Below are positions 1 through 11,324 of a stretch of 64,000 bases of DNA, piece after piece. A program made the translations under genes and the position numbers. Under the pieces are notes generated by a model. The model was not told where the DNA came from. It did no database searches and was given only the letters and a program-made list of their open reading frames with translations. The stretch covers positions 1-64,000 of the forward strand of contig NZ_POXG01000010.1 of the NCBI RefSeq assembly GCF_003044565.1, written 5' to 3'. Each line of letters begins with the position of its first letter. Positions within the stretch are counted from its first letter, which is position 1. The DNA comes from Neisseria sicca (GTDB lineage Bacteria > Pseudomonadota > Gammaproteobacteria > Burkholderiales > Neisseriaceae).

Positions 1-193
1 CCTCCTGCGGACGAATTTCAAACGCTGCTCGCTGGTTGAGGTAGGAAGACAGCGGCAGGGAGGAATCGGTGGAGGTGGCGGTGATTTCGACGCGGTAGGC
101 GGTGTTGGCGGCTTCGGAGGCGGTGAAGGATTTGACGGAGAGGGCGGGGGAGAAACGGGCGAAGGTGAGGTGGTAGGATTGGCAGGCAGTCAT
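1..193 (-). CDS. vgrG: VgrG type VI secretion spike protein, N-terminal part
   Basis: The first 64 codons of a gene running leftwards out of the window; no stop is present. The protein opens MTACQSYHLTFARFSP and continues with an AANTAYRVEIT segment and a LSSYLNQRAAFEI segment. These resemble the beta-barrel start of the VgrG/gpD spike, which caps the Hcp tube of a type VI secretion system. The ATG at 193 is the first in frame and precedes the conserved start of the domain. Only the first barrel segment is visible, so cargo or effector extensions cannot be judged. The call rests on family resemblance of about 64 residues, without neighbouring tss genes inside the window. Confidence 0.7.
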   Translation of the reverse strand, partial: MTACQSYHLTFARFSPALSVKSFTASEAANTAYRVEITATSTDSSLPLSSYLNQRAAFEIRPQE

Positions 194-326
194 GATTTCA
201 AGAGAAAGTTATGATAAGTATTTGTAATATATCACAACAGAAATGACGAATATATTAACTAAGACAAATGGCATAAATTTCACCTAAGCGGCAAGAAAAA
301 TACTATGTCGTTAAATTCCCTCCATG

Positions 327-356
327 TATACACGCATACACGTATACAGTTATAAT
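327..356 (+). promoter_or_regulatory. Three tandem 8-mers directly before a TATAAT box, upstream of rfbB
   Basis: Three consecutive octamers TATACACG, CATACACG and TATACAGT occupy 327-350 and are followed at once by a perfect -10 hexamer TATAAT (351-356). The rfbB start lies 31 bp further on, so this is the likely rfbB promoter. No consensus -35 is recognisable; the repeats occupy its place. Whether they are an operator or a variable-number tract cannot be decided from one sequence. Confidence 0.45.
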
Positions 357-387
357 TCAAGGCTGTACTGTATCTTAGACCCATCTC

Positions 388-1452
388 ATGAAAAAAATCC
401 TCGTTACCGGCGGCGCGGGCTTTATCGGCTCGGCAGTTGTCCGCCACATCATCCAAAATACCCAAAATTCTGTCATCAATCTCGACAAGTTAACTTACGC
501 GGGCAATCTCGAATCACTGACCGACGTTGCCGACAGCCCTCGTTACGCTTTTGAGCAAGTGGACATTTGCGATCGTGTCGAACTTGACCGCGTGTTTGCA
601 CAACACCAGCCCGATGCTGTGATGCACTTGGCGGCGGAAAGTCATGTTGACCGCTCGATTGATTCTGCTGGCGAATTCATCCAAACCAACATCGTCGGCA
701 CGTTCAACCTGCTGGAAGCTGCGCGTGCCTATTGGCAGCAAATGTCGTCTGAAAAACAGGCGGCGTTCCGTTTCCACCATATTTCCACTGACGAAGTCTA
801 CGGCGACTTACATGGCACGGACGATTTGTTTACCGAAACCACGCCCTACGCCCCGTCCAGCCCCTACTCTGCCTCCAAAGCGTCCAGCGACCATCTTGTG
901 CGTGCATGGCTGCGCACCTACGGTCTGCCGACCATCGTAACCAACTGCTCGAACAACTACGGTCCGTACCATTTCCCCGAAAAACTCATCCCGTTAATGA
1001 TTCTGAACGCGCTCGACGGCAAACCGCTGCCTGTGTACGGCGACGGGATGCAAATCCGCGACTGGCTGTTTGTCGAAGACCACGCCCGCGCGCTGTATCA
1101 GGTTGTTACCGAAGGCGTCGTCGGCGAAACCTACAACATTGGCGGACACAATGAAAAAGCCAATATCGAAGTGGTCAAAACCATCTGCGCCCTGCTGGAA
1201 GAACTCGTTCCTGAAAAACCTGCCGGCGTAGCACGGTACGAAGATTTGATTACCTTCGTGCAAGACCGCCCTGGTCATGACGTACGCTATGCCATCGACG
1301 CCGCCAAAATCGGCAGGGAACTGGGCTGGAAACCGCAGGAAACGTTTGAATCCGGTATCCGCAAAACAGTGCAATGGTATTTGGACAACAAAACCTGGTG
1401 GCAAAACGTATTGAACGGCAACTACCGTTTGGAACGTTTAGGTAAGTTGTAA
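388..1452 (+). CDS. rfbB: dTDP-glucose 4,6-dehydratase
   Basis: Second enzyme of dTDP-L-rhamnose synthesis: converts dTDP-glucose to dTDP-4-keto-6-deoxyglucose, using bound NAD. The 354-residue length is normal for RmlB. The Rossmann motif TGGAGFIG is at residues 7-14, the extended SDR catalytic pair appears in YSASKAS, and [10 protein letters not shown] and [14 protein letters not shown] are RmlB signatures. It starts the cluster that also holds rfbA and rfbC. No strong ribosome binding site precedes the ATG, but the next Met is far inside the fold. A TATAAT box lies 31 bp upstream. Confidence 0.96.
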   Translation: MKKILVTGGAGFIGSAVVRHIIQNTQNSVINLDKLTYAGNLESLTDVADSPRYAFEQVDICDRVELDRVFAQHQPDAVMHLAAESHVDRSIDSAGEFIQTNIVGTFNLLEAARAYWQQMSSEKQAAFRFHHISTDEVYGDLHGTDDLFTETTPYAPSSPYSASKASSDHLVRAWLRTYGLPTIVTNCSNNYGPYHFPEKLIPLMILNALDGKPLPVYGDGMQIRDWLFVEDHARALYQVVTEGVVGETYNIGGHNEKANIEVVKTICALLEELVPEKPAGVARYEDLITFVQDRPGHDVRYAIDAAKIGRELGWKPQETFESGIRKTVQWYLDNKTWWQNVLNGNYRLERLGKL

Positions 1453-1506
1453 ACTATGCAATCCTTCTATTGAAAACATCAGACTTCATCATACAAAGGA
1501 ATATCC

Positions 1507-1878
1507 ATGTACTCTCCATTCCGCATTTTCTTATTAGCAACTTTGACCTCCGTCTTGTTTGTTTCTACGCCAATTTCAGCCAAAGAAACACGACATCATG
1601 TTGCACAAACGACAGTTCAGAAGACAATAAAAGCCGATGGTAGCTCTATCGAAAGGGCAATTGTCATCATTGAAAATGATACTATGCGTGGCATTGCCGC
1701 CGAATACTCCTGGATTGAAGAACACATGCCTGAATATCGTGTAGTCGGACAAGCTCTGTTAAAGAAAAATGACAGCGTCTATGACCGTATTGACGTTCAA
1801 AATGAAGCTGGTGACATCCGTTCCATTTACTTCGATATCAAAAGCTTCTTCGGCATGAGAAACGGCAAGCCTCTTTAA
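1507..1878 (+). CDS. Small secreted protein of unknown function
   Basis: 123 residues. A Sec signal peptide is clear (positively charged start, hydrophobic FLLATLTSVLFV, likely cleavage after a SAKE-proximal Ala), leaving a mature domain of about 95 residues rich in Ile, Asp and Glu. An AAAGGA ribosome binding site lies just upstream of the ATG. I do not recognise the family. It sits between rfbB and rfbA, in the same direction, with only 54 bp to each neighbour, so it is probably cotranscribed although nothing links it to sugar nucleotide synthesis. Confidence 0.75.
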   Translation: MYSPFRIFLLATLTSVLFVSTPISAKETRHHVAQTTVQKTIKADGSSIERAIVIIENDTMRGIAAEYSWIEEHMPEYRVVGQALLKKNDSVYDRIDVQNEAGDIRSIYFDIKSFFGMRNGKPL

Positions 1879-1931
1879 GACCGAAGGCCGTCTGAAAATC
1901 ACGCAAACACACACTACTCAGGAGAAAACCC

Positions 1932-2807
1932 ATGAAAGGCATCATCCTTGCCGGCGGCAGCGGCACACGCCTCTACCCCATCACGCGCGGTGTGTCCAAG
2001 CAGCTTCTGCCCGTGTACGACAAACCCATGATTTACTATCCCCTGTCCGTATTGATGCTGGCAGGAATACGTGAAATCTTGGTCATCACCACCCCCGAAG
2101 ACAATCCCTCTTTCAGACGACTGCTGGGTGACGGCAGCGATTTCGGCATCTCCATCAGCTATGCCGAGCAGCCCAGCCCTGACGGCTTGGCACAAGCATT
2201 CATCATCGGCGAAGAATTTATCGGCAACGACAACGTCTGTTTGGTTTTGGGCGACAATATTTTCTACGGCCAATCGTTCACCCAAACCCTGAAACAAGCT
2301 GCCTCCAAACAACACGGTGCCACCGTGTTCGGCTACCAAGTCAAAGACCCTGAACGTTTCGGCGTCGTTGAATTTGACGAAAACTTCAACGCCTTATCCA
2401 TCGAAGAAAAACCGAAGCAGCCCAAATCCGACTGGGCGGTAACAGGCTTATATTTCTACGACAACCGCGTCGTAGAATTTGCCAAACAAGTCAAACCCTC
2501 CGCACGCGGCGAACTCGAAATCAGCACGCTCAACCAAATGTATCTTGACGACGGTTCATTGTCCGTCCAGCTTTTGGGACGCGGCTTTGCATGGTTGGAC
2601 ACCGGTACGCACGAAAGCCTGCACGAAGCCGCCTCATTCGTCCAAACCGTGCAAAACATCCAAGACCTGCAAGTCGCCTGCCTCGAAGAAATCGCTTGGC
2701 GCAACGGCTGGCTTTCAGACGAGCGCTTGGAAGAACTCGCCCGTCCGATGGCAAAAAACCAATACGGTCAATATCTGTTACGCCTGCTGGCGGGTATAAA
2801 CCGGTAA
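1932..2807 (+). CDS. rfbA: Glucose-1-phosphate thymidylyltransferase
   Basis: First enzyme of the dTDP-rhamnose pathway: glucose-1-phosphate plus dTTP gives dTDP-glucose. The 291 residues match RmlA length. The nucleotidyltransferase signature GGSGTRLYP starts at residue 8, [17 protein letters not shown] follows, and the C-terminal part contains [15 protein letters not shown], all diagnostic of RmlA. AGGAG lies just upstream of the ATG. An uptake-sequence-like GGCCGTCTGAA sits before the gene (1886-1896). A short Correia element follows its stop, separating it from rfbC. Confidence 0.96.
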
Positions 2808-2821
2808 GGTCAAACAGATTG

Positions 2822-2928
2822 TATAGTGGATTAAATTTAAATCAGGACAAGGCGACGAAGCCGCAGACAGTACAGATAGTACGGCAAGGCGAGGTAACGC
2901 CGTACTGGTTTAAAGTTAATCCACTATA
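2822..2928. repeat. Correia repeat enclosed element, short form
   Basis: 107 bp between TATAGTGGATTA and TAATCCACTATA, with the usual core (caggacaaggcgacgaagcc ... cgaggtaacgccgtactgg). This is the short form lacking the roughly 50 bp central segment. It lies between rfbA and rfbC and separates them transcriptionally or gives their RNA an RNase III-type hairpin. Confidence 0.95.
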
Positions 2929-2980
2929 TTCACCGAATCAAGCGTAGTTTTTCTTAATTCGTTCAAGTGAAATTAAAAAT

Positions 2981-3520
2981 ATGAAAATCATTGATACCAC
3001 CATTCCCGAAGTCAAACTTTTAGAACCGCAAGTCTTCGGCGACGCGCGCGGCTTCTTTATGGAAACCTTCCGCGACGAATGGTTTAAGGCCAACATCTGC
3101 GACCGCACCTTCGTGCAGGAAAACCATTCCAAATCAGGCAAAGGCGTATTGCGCGGCCTGCATTACCAAACCGAAAACACGCAAGGCAAACTCGTCCGTG
3201 TCGTTGTCGGCGAAGTGTTCGACGTTGCCGTCGATATGCGCAAAGGTTCGCCGACTTTCGGCAAATGGGCAGGCGAAATCCTGTCGGCTGAAAACAAACG
3301 CCAGCTTTGGGTACCCGAAGGTTTCGCACACGGCTTTTACGTTTTGAGCGATGAAGCCGAATTCGTTTACAAATGCACGGACTATTACAACCCGAAAGCC
3401 GAACATTCGCTGATTTGGAACGACCCGACCGTCGGCATCGAATGGCCGCTGCAAGGCGAACCCAACCTGTCGCCCAAAGACTTGGCAGGTAAAATCTTGG
3501 CAGAAGCCGCAACCTTTTAA
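2981..3520 (+). CDS. rfbC: dTDP-4-dehydrorhamnose 3,5-epimerase
   Basis: Third step of dTDP-L-rhamnose synthesis, epimerising C3 and C5 of the 4-keto sugar. 179 residues, the normal RmlC cupin size. Conserved stretches are FGDARGFFMET (residues 19-29), ENHSKSGKGVLRGLHYQ with the catalytic His at 61, and VPEGFAHGF. It follows rfbA across a Correia element. The fourth enzyme, rfbD, is not here but at 15967. Confidence 0.96.
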   Translation: MKIIDTTIPEVKLLEPQVFGDARGFFMETFRDEWFKANICDRTFVQENHSKSGKGVLRGLHYQTENTQGKLVRVVVGEVFDVAVDMRKGSPTFGKWAGEILSAENKRQLWVPEGFAHGFYVLSDEAEFVYKCTDYYNPKAEHSLIWNDPTVGIEWPLQGEPNLSPKDLAGKILAEAATF

Positions 3521-3625
3521 GGTCGTCTGAAAACGATTGCAGGCGGTTATCCCATTTGCCCTTATGCGGCAGAATCAGGATAATGCGCCTGCATCGATTA
3601 TTTTCAAACCCAAACGGCAAACACA

Positions 3626-4504
3626 ATGAATTTTTACGATTTACTGATTTCTCCGTTCGCAGAATTCGATTTCATGCGTTATGCGCTGGCATCGATATTC
3701 TGTTTGGCACTCAGTGCCGCACCTGTCGGCGTTTTCCTCGTGATGCGCCGCATGAGTTTGGTCGGAGACGCATTAAGCCATGCCGTGTTGCCCGGAGCCG
3801 CGATAGGTTATATTTTTGCCGGTTTGAGCCTGCCGGCAATGAGTATCGGCGGCTTTGTCGCCGGTATGCTGATGGCTCTTTTGGCAGGATTGGTCAGCCG
3901 TTTTACTACTTTGAAAGAGGATGCCAACTTTGCCGCATTTTATTTGAGCAGTCTGGCAATCGGCGTCATCTTGGTCAGCAAACAAAAAGACGGCAGCGTA
4001 GATTTGCTGCATTTGTTGTTTGGTTCCGTCTTGGCGGTGGACATCCCCGCCTTGCAACTGATTGCCATCGCCGCCAGCGTAACGATTGCCGTCTTGGCAA
4101 TCATCTACCGCCCCTTAGTCTTGGAGAGCATCGATCCCCTGTTTCTAAAAGCCGTTGGCGGGAAAGGCGGCTTTTGGCATGTCGCGTTTCTCGTGTTGGT
4201 AGTCATGAATCTGGTTGCCGGCTTTCAAGCACTCGGCACGCTGATGTCGGTCGGACTGATGATGTTGCCCGCCATTACCGCCCGCCTGTGGGCAAAAAAT
4301 ATGGGCATGTTGATTTTATTGTCTGTCTTGCTGGCACTCTTCTGCGGCTTTGCGGGCTTACTGTTTTCGTATCACGTCGAAATACCGTCCGGTCCTGCCA
4401 TTATTTTGTGTTGCGGCGTCTTGTACACCCTGTCCGTCATCTTCGGCAGCGAAGGCGGCATATTGACCAAATGGATACGCGGCAAAAAACACCGCACCGC
4501 CTGA
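3626..4504 (+). CDS. ABC-3 family zinc/manganese transporter permease
   Basis: 292 residues with about eight hydrophobic helices. SLVGDALSHAVLPG and the C-terminal SYHVEIPSGPAIIL region are signatures of the ABC-3 (ZnuB/MntB) permease family, which passes Zn, Mn or Fe delivered by a periplasmic binding protein. No ATPase or binding-protein gene is beside it: rfbC lies upstream and a Correia element plus lysC downstream. It therefore either works with subunits encoded elsewhere or is a remnant of a broken operon. The reading frame itself is intact. Metal specificity cannot be read from the sequence. Confidence 0.85.
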   Translation: MNFYDLLISPFAEFDFMRYALASIFCLALSAAPVGVFLVMRRMSLVGDALSHAVLPGAAIGYIFAGLSLPAMSIGGFVAGMLMALLAGLVSRFTTLKEDANFAAFYLSSLAIGVILVSKQKDGSVDLLHLLFGSVLAVDIPALQLIAIAASVTIAVLAIIYRPLVLESIDPLFLKAVGGKGGFWHVAFLVLVVMNLVAGFQALGTLMSVGLMMLPAITARLWAKNMGMLILLSVLLALFCGFAGLLFSYHVEIPSGPAIILCCGVLYTLSVIFGSEGGILTKWIRGKKHRTA

Positions 4505-4519
4505 CGACAAGCCATAATC

Positions 4520-4676
4520 TATAGTGGATTAAATTTAAATCAGGACAAGGCGACGAAGCCGCAGACAGTACAAATAGTACGGAACCGATTCACTTGGTGC
4601 TTCAGCACCTTAGAGAATCGTTCTCTTTGAGCTAAGGCGAGGCAACGCTGTACTGGTTTAAATTTAATCAACTATA
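4520..4676. repeat. Correia repeat enclosed element, long form
   Basis: 157 bp long form containing the central segment ggtgcttcagcacctta. The right end reads AATCAACTATA instead of AATCCACTATA, a one-base decay of the terminal repeat. It lies 15 bp behind the metal permease gene. Confidence 0.95.
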
Positions 4677-4735
4677 AAAACCAATCAAACCATAAATTCA
4701 TTGTTCCTGATTCAGTTTCATTACCCAACTGAAAC

Positions 4736-4781
4736 AAAAGGTCGTCTGAAAACCATCCCTTTGGTTTTCAGACGACCTTTT
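4736..4781. terminator. Uptake-sequence inverted pair, probable terminator
   Basis: AAAAGGTCGTCTGAAAACC and its complement face each other with a short loop, followed by T residues on both strands. Confidence 0.8.
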
Positions 4782-4938
4782 GTCATGAATCACACTCCAC
4801 CGCCCTTATTTTCCCATTACAGTACAAAATTCGATTATTCCCGTTCCAGCCTTGAATTTCATGTAAAAAATAGTAATAATAAGCCCTTTTACAGCAAACC
4901 ATGCTGCCCGACCAACTACCCCCAAGAAAGCACGAAAC

Positions 4939-6156
4939 ATGGCGTTAATCGTACATAAATACGGCGGCACATCAGTAGGCTCGCCCGAACGCATTAAAAA
5001 CGTAGCCAAACGTGTCGCCAAAGCCCGCGCCGAAGGACACGACATCGTTGTCGTCGTATCCGCCATGAGCGGCGAAACCAACCGCTTGGTTGCGCTGGCG
5101 CACGAAATGCAGGAGCATCCCGATCCGCGCGAGCTGGACGTCGTCTTAGCTACCGGCGAACAAGTGACCATCGGTCTTTTAGCGATGGCATTGAAAGACA
5201 TCGGCGTGGATGCCAAAAGCTACACCGGCTGGCAGGTCGCCCTCAAAACCGATACCGCCCACACCAAAGCCCGCATTGAAAGCATTGATGACCAAAGAAT
5301 GCGCGCCGACCTCGACGCAGGCAAAGTCGTCATCGTTGCCGGCTTCCAAGGCATCAGCAGCGAAGGCAACATTTCCACGCTCGGACGCGGCGGTTCCGAC
5401 ACTTCCGCCGTTGCGCTCGCCGCAGCCCTCAAAGCGGACGAATGCCAAATCTATACCGACGTAGACGGCGTTTACACCACCGACCCCCGCGTCGTACCCG
5501 AAGCGCGCCGCATGGATACGGTTACATTTGAAGAAATGATCGAACTGGCAAGCCTCGGTTCGAAAGTTTTGCAAATCCGTTCAGTAGAATTCGCCGGAAA
5601 ATACAAAGTGCGCCTGCGCGTACTGAGCAGCCTGCAAGACGGCGGCAACGGCACCTTAATTACCTTTGAAGAGGACGAAAACATGGAAAGAGCTGCCGTA
5701 ACCGGTATCGCATTCGATAAAAACCAAGCCCGCATCAACGTGCGCGGCGTACCCGACAAACCCGGCGTCGCCTACCAAATTTTAGGCGCGGTTGCCGATG
5801 CCAACATCGAAGTCGATATGATCATCCAAAATGTCGGCAGCGAAGGCACCACTGATTTCTCCTTCACCGTACCGCGCGGCGATTACAGACAAACCATCGA
5901 AATCCTGTCCAAACTGCAAGACAGCATCGGCGCAGCCGCCATCGACGGCGACGACACCGTGTGCAAAGTCTCCGCAGTCGGCTTGGGTATGCGTTCGCAC
6001 GTCGGCGTTGCCGCCAAAATCTTCCGCACCCTCGCCGAAGAAGGCATCAACATCCAAATGATTTCTACCTCAGAAATCAAAGTTTCCGTCCTGATTGACG
6101 AGAAATACATGGAACTCGCTACCCGCGTCCTGCACAAAGCATTCAATTTGGGTTAA
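4939..6156 (+). CDS. lysC: Aspartate kinase
   Basis: Phosphorylates aspartate, the first step to lysine, diaminopimelate, threonine and methionine. 405 residues, the size of monofunctional aspartokinases. The kinase motif KYGGTSVGS begins at residue 7, followed by VVVSAMSGETNRL and GFQGISSEGNISTLGRGGSDTSA. Two ACT domains fill the C-terminal third (around GVPDKPGVAYQIL and MISTSEIKVSVLI), which is where lysine/threonine feedback acts in this family. The gene stands alone, bounded by uptake-sequence hairpins. Confidence 0.96.
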   Translation: MALIVHKYGGTSVGSPERIKNVAKRVAKARAEGHDIVVVVSAMSGETNRLVALAHEMQEHPDPRELDVVLATGEQVTIGLLAMALKDIGVDAKSYTGWQVALKTDTAHTKARIESIDDQRMRADLDAGKVVIVAGFQGISSEGNISTLGRGGSDTSAVALAAALKADECQIYTDVDGVYTTDPRVVPEARRMDTVTFEEMIELASLGSKVLQIRSVEFAGKYKVRLRVLSSLQDGGNGTLITFEEDENMERAAVTGIAFDKNQARINVRGVPDKPGVAYQILGAVADANIEVDMIIQNVGSEGTTDFSFTVPRGDYRQTIEILSKLQDSIGAAAIDGDDTVCKVSAVGLGMRSHVGVAAKIFRTLAEEGINIQMISTSEIKVSVLIDEKYMELATRVLHKAFNLG

Positions 6157-6253
6157 TGAAGTTTTAGCGGCATCCGACACTTGAGCAATGAAACATCTCA
6201 GCTCGAATTGCCGAGTTCCGCTTCAGCTTAATAATCCGCCCGCAACAAAATCC

Positions 6254-6294
6254 AAGGTCGTCTGAAAGCCGGTACACGGTTTTCAGACGACCTT
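6254..6294 (+). terminator. Terminator of lysC (uptake-sequence pair)
   Basis: Inverted AAGGTCGTCTGAAA / TTTCAGACGACCTT with a short GC loop, then TATTTTG. Confidence 0.8.
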
Positions 6295-6440
6295 ATTTTG
6301 ATATTCAACATATCTCAAAACGACAGCTCTACCATTCCGTTCAAATAATTCTCAAGCATATCAATCGAGTCCGTGCTAGAATAAAGCGTCTATCATTTCG
6401 ATAAGCATCGATTATCTGCCTATTTCTTCAAAGGACTCTT

Positions 6441-7091
6441 ATGAACACCTTAACAAAATTCGGCTTAGCATTATTCACCGCTGCGGCATTGGCAGCCTGT
6501 GGCGACTCAGGCAAATCGGCTGACAGCAAACCCACTACCGTACAAACAGCCGAGGGCGAAGTTACCCTCTCCGGCAAATACGCTGAAATCATCAATAAAT
6601 TCCCCGTTCCCGATCCCAAATTGGCAGAGCCGATCACCATTTCCGACAAAAAATCCCCAACCGGTTTGGAAGACCTGAAGAAATTCATGGAATATATCTC
6701 AGGAGCGGAAGCACAAAAAATCGCGCAAATGTCTTCCAAGCTGCAACAAACGGCATTAAAAGGTGATGAAGCAGCCGCGCTTGCAGCTGTCAAAGAGTTG
6801 ACACCCGCTCTTGATAAATACCTTCAAGATGCCGAGAAACTCAATATTCAAGATGCTGAAGTTAAAGCCGTTCTTGACCGTATGCTGCAAACAAGCAAAA
6901 CAGCCAACGAAATGATCATCCTGTCCAGCGAAAATGCTACCGCCCTAAAGATTGACATGAAAGACAAAGAAGCTGTCCAATTCATGAAAGCATACCAAGA
7001 CAAAACCCACAATATGGAAACGGTTTTACGCCAAGCCAATCAGGAAGTACAAAAAGCTGCTCAAGCCTTGGGTAAAAAATATGCTCAATAA
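6441..7091 (+). CDS. Lipoprotein of unknown function
   Basis: 216 residues. Type II signal peptide with lipobox LAAC (Cys20), then a Ser/Lys/Asp linker. The mature part is helical and rich in Ala, Lys and Gln, typical of a periplasm-facing coiled or helical-bundle lipoprotein. It shares the opening pattern VQTAEGEVTLSGKYAEIIN, then FPVPDPKLAEPI and KSPTG, with the protein encoded at 7993, so the two are paralogs. The family is unknown to me. AAAGGA lies upstream of the ATG and a terminator follows. Confidence 0.85.
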   Translation: MNTLTKFGLALFTAAALAACGDSGKSADSKPTTVQTAEGEVTLSGKYAEIINKFPVPDPKLAEPITISDKKSPTGLEDLKKFMEYISGAEAQKIAQMSSKLQQTALKGDEAAALAAVKELTPALDKYLQDAEKLNIQDAEVKAVLDRMLQTSKTANEMIILSSENATALKIDMKDKEAVQFMKAYQDKTHNMETVLRQANQEVQKAAQALGKKYAQ

Positions 7092-7111
7092 TCTGAGTTA
7101 AACGCCATTAG

Positions 7112-7157
7112 AGGTCGTCTGAAAACGCTATTGCAGCCGTTTCAGACGACCTTTTTT
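7112..7157 (+). terminator. Terminator (uptake-sequence pair)
   Basis: AGGTCGTCTGAAAACG pairs with its complement across a short loop and is followed by six T. Confidence 0.85.
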
Positions 7158-7288
7158 ATGAGAGAAAACCTGTAGGTTGAGATCCGTATCCGATAACATC
7201 TTCTTAGCTGTTTATAGGACATCTCCTCAGGAAATAAAACCTAAAAAAGCAGTAATTGATTTTAGAATTCTGACAAGGTATAGGATAT

Positions 7289-7792
7289 ATGTGGAATATT
7301 AAAGATATTGAATATGATGAATTAATTCAATTCTTAAAAAATGAAAAATTCTATGCTTCACCTTTTAACATAAAAGATGATCAAATTAAGATAATCCATG
7401 ATGGTGATTTAGCTACTTATTTTGCAACTGATGATTCAGAAGAATTTTTTCAAGATTGGCAATCATTATGGGAAGAGCAATTAGTTAATTTAAATATTTA
7501 TGAAAATAGCAATATATTATCAAAAATTAATCATTTTCTAGAAGAAGAATTAAATTACTCAAAAGACTTCTGTGGCGCAACCAAAAAAGTTGGTTATGAT
7601 GCTGATACGGGAATCTCCCTCCTTTTTAATAATATGGAAGGAGATATGCTAAAACTTTTATTATGCGTTTCCCATAATAAAACATCTCCATTTATTGAAA
7701 AAATGAGGCTAATTTATCTCAATAATGGTTTTCCATGTGGATATGAAGGTTTCTATCCTAATGGAAAATTTGTGGTCTTTTCTAATAAATAA
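7289..7792 (+). CDS. AT-rich orphan gene, possible immunity-type protein
   Basis: 167 residues, acidic, no signal peptide, no membrane segment. Base composition is far more AT-rich than the neighbouring genes, with AAA, GAA, ATT and AAT codons dominating, which suggests recent acquisition. The C-terminal NGFPCGYEGFYPNGKFVVF resembles the ends of small cytoplasmic proteins of the contact-dependent inhibition immunity kind, but this is a weak impression and no toxin gene is adjacent. It sits between two paralogous exported-protein genes. The start has a modest AGGATAT ribosome binding site. Confidence 0.6.
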   Translation: MWNIKDIEYDELIQFLKNEKFYASPFNIKDDQIKIIHDGDLATYFATDDSEEFFQDWQSLWEEQLVNLNIYENSNILSKINHFLEEELNYSKDFCGATKKVGYDADTGISLLFNNMEGDMLKLLLCVSHNKTSPFIEKMRLIYLNNGFPCGYEGFYPNGKFVVFSNK

Positions 7793-7992
7793 TTTTTCAG
7801 CAGTCTGTAGGTCAATCTGTGATATCTGAAGAGAGTTTAAGCAGATTTGGGGCTTTATTCATAAAAATATCTTTAAGTTTGCCATATCAATATCCAACAA
7901 TCGGATTCCTTCTCCAAGGTCGTCTGAAAATAAGAAACCTTTTTTACCACCGCTGGACTAACAGATTATCAACGCAATATTTCAGGAGCTCT

Positions 7993-8652
7993 ATGACTGC
8001 CTTCATCCGTTTCGTTTCAGTGTTGCTGACCGCATCCGCATTGACTGTCAGCGTAAGCACCGCTGCCAAACCCGTTGCCGAAAAACGCGTCGCGGTGCAA
8101 ACTTCCAAAGGCAAGGTCATGCTGCCTGCCGGGTATGCCAAAATGATCAACGACTTTCCCGAACCTGATCCTAAACTGCTGGAGCCGATTCCTATTTCAA
8201 ATGTAAAATCGCCACACGGGCGGGCGGATTTGGTTAAATTTTTCGAAATCGTTTTACAGTCTCATTCGAAATTGATGGTGGCACAAGATGAATTTAACCG
8301 AGCTGGAGAAAATTCGACGCACTCCCCAGAATTTTTTGAAGCTGCAAAAAAGCTGGATGATGAGTGGAAAAAAGTTACCGGAAGATTTTTGGATGCTGAT
8401 TTCCGCGATTCTGAAATTAAAGCACTGGTCAACCGGAGGGTCAAAATCAACATATTGACAAGTAAGGTTTTGGAATATTTGATAAAACATCAAAAAACCT
8501 TGATGGGTGAAGGAGAAAAAGACCCTGAAATAAACCGATTGGGTGTAATGGCTTTTCGAGAAAAACAAAATAAAGCTCAGGAAGAAATTAAGAGAAGCAA
8601 TGCAGAAATGTTGAAAGCCGTCCGTGCATTAAAGAAAAAATATTCCCTATAA
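7993..8652 (+). CDS. Secreted paralog of the 6441 lipoprotein
   Basis: 219 residues from the ATG at 7993, which has AGGAGC at a proper distance; upstream in-frame starts run through an uptake sequence and encode no signal peptide. The signal peptide (FVSVLLTASALTVSVSTAA) has no lipobox, unlike the paralog. The shared block includes AVQTSKGKVMLPAGYAKMI, FPEPDPKLLEPIPIS and VKSPHGRADLVKF. The C-terminal half is a Lys/Glu-rich helix. Function unknown; the pair looks like a tandem duplication later split by the AT-rich gene at 7289. Confidence 0.82.
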   Translation: MTAFIRFVSVLLTASALTVSVSTAAKPVAEKRVAVQTSKGKVMLPAGYAKMINDFPEPDPKLLEPIPISNVKSPHGRADLVKFFEIVLQSHSKLMVAQDEFNRAGENSTHSPEFFEAAKKLDDEWKKVTGRFLDADFRDSEIKALVNRRVKINILTSKVLEYLIKHQKTLMGEGEKDPEINRLGVMAFREKQNKAQEEIKRSNAEMLKAVRALKKKYSL

Positions 8653-8659
8653 TCCCCCC

Positions 8660-8707
8660 AAAAGGTCGTCTGAAAACACTATCGCAGCCGTTTCAGACGA
8701 CCTTTTT
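8660..8707 (+). terminator. Terminator (uptake-sequence pair)
   Basis: AAAAGGTCGTCTGAAAAC and its complement with a loop and five T; nearly identical in sequence to the terminator behind the paralogous gene at 6441. Confidence 0.85.
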
Positions 8708-8812
8708 GCAAACTGATTGATAACATATTAAAACCATATCCCAAGCCTGCCGAAATATGCCATAATAGCCACGCAGCGCGCTTTTGTGCCGCATTCGAAA
8801 AGAAAAACCTAA

Positions 8813-11056
<2,244 letters not shown>

Positions 11057-11083
11057 AAGTGTTACAGTAACGCTGTAAACATG

Positions 11084-11131
11084 AAAGGTCGTCTGAAAAC
11101 CTGTATGCAAAGGTTTTCAGACGACCTTTTT
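11084..11131 (+). terminator. Terminator of icd (uptake-sequence pair)
   Basis: AAAGGTCGTCTGAAAACC inverted repeat followed by five T. Confidence 0.85.
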
Positions 11132-11324
11132 AATCTTTCTAAAGTACCAACTTGTCCTTAGTGAATGAACAAAGCTATGAGCCGTAGAGATGAGATGATG
11201 ATTGACTTCATGCTTTACCCTCTCAGAAATTCTTTTTGAAACTGAGACGGCAACCTTGATTCGAATTTCGTTTATCTATAAGCCTCATACAATATTGTGG
11301 CGTTTTTAAACAGTACAAAAACTA

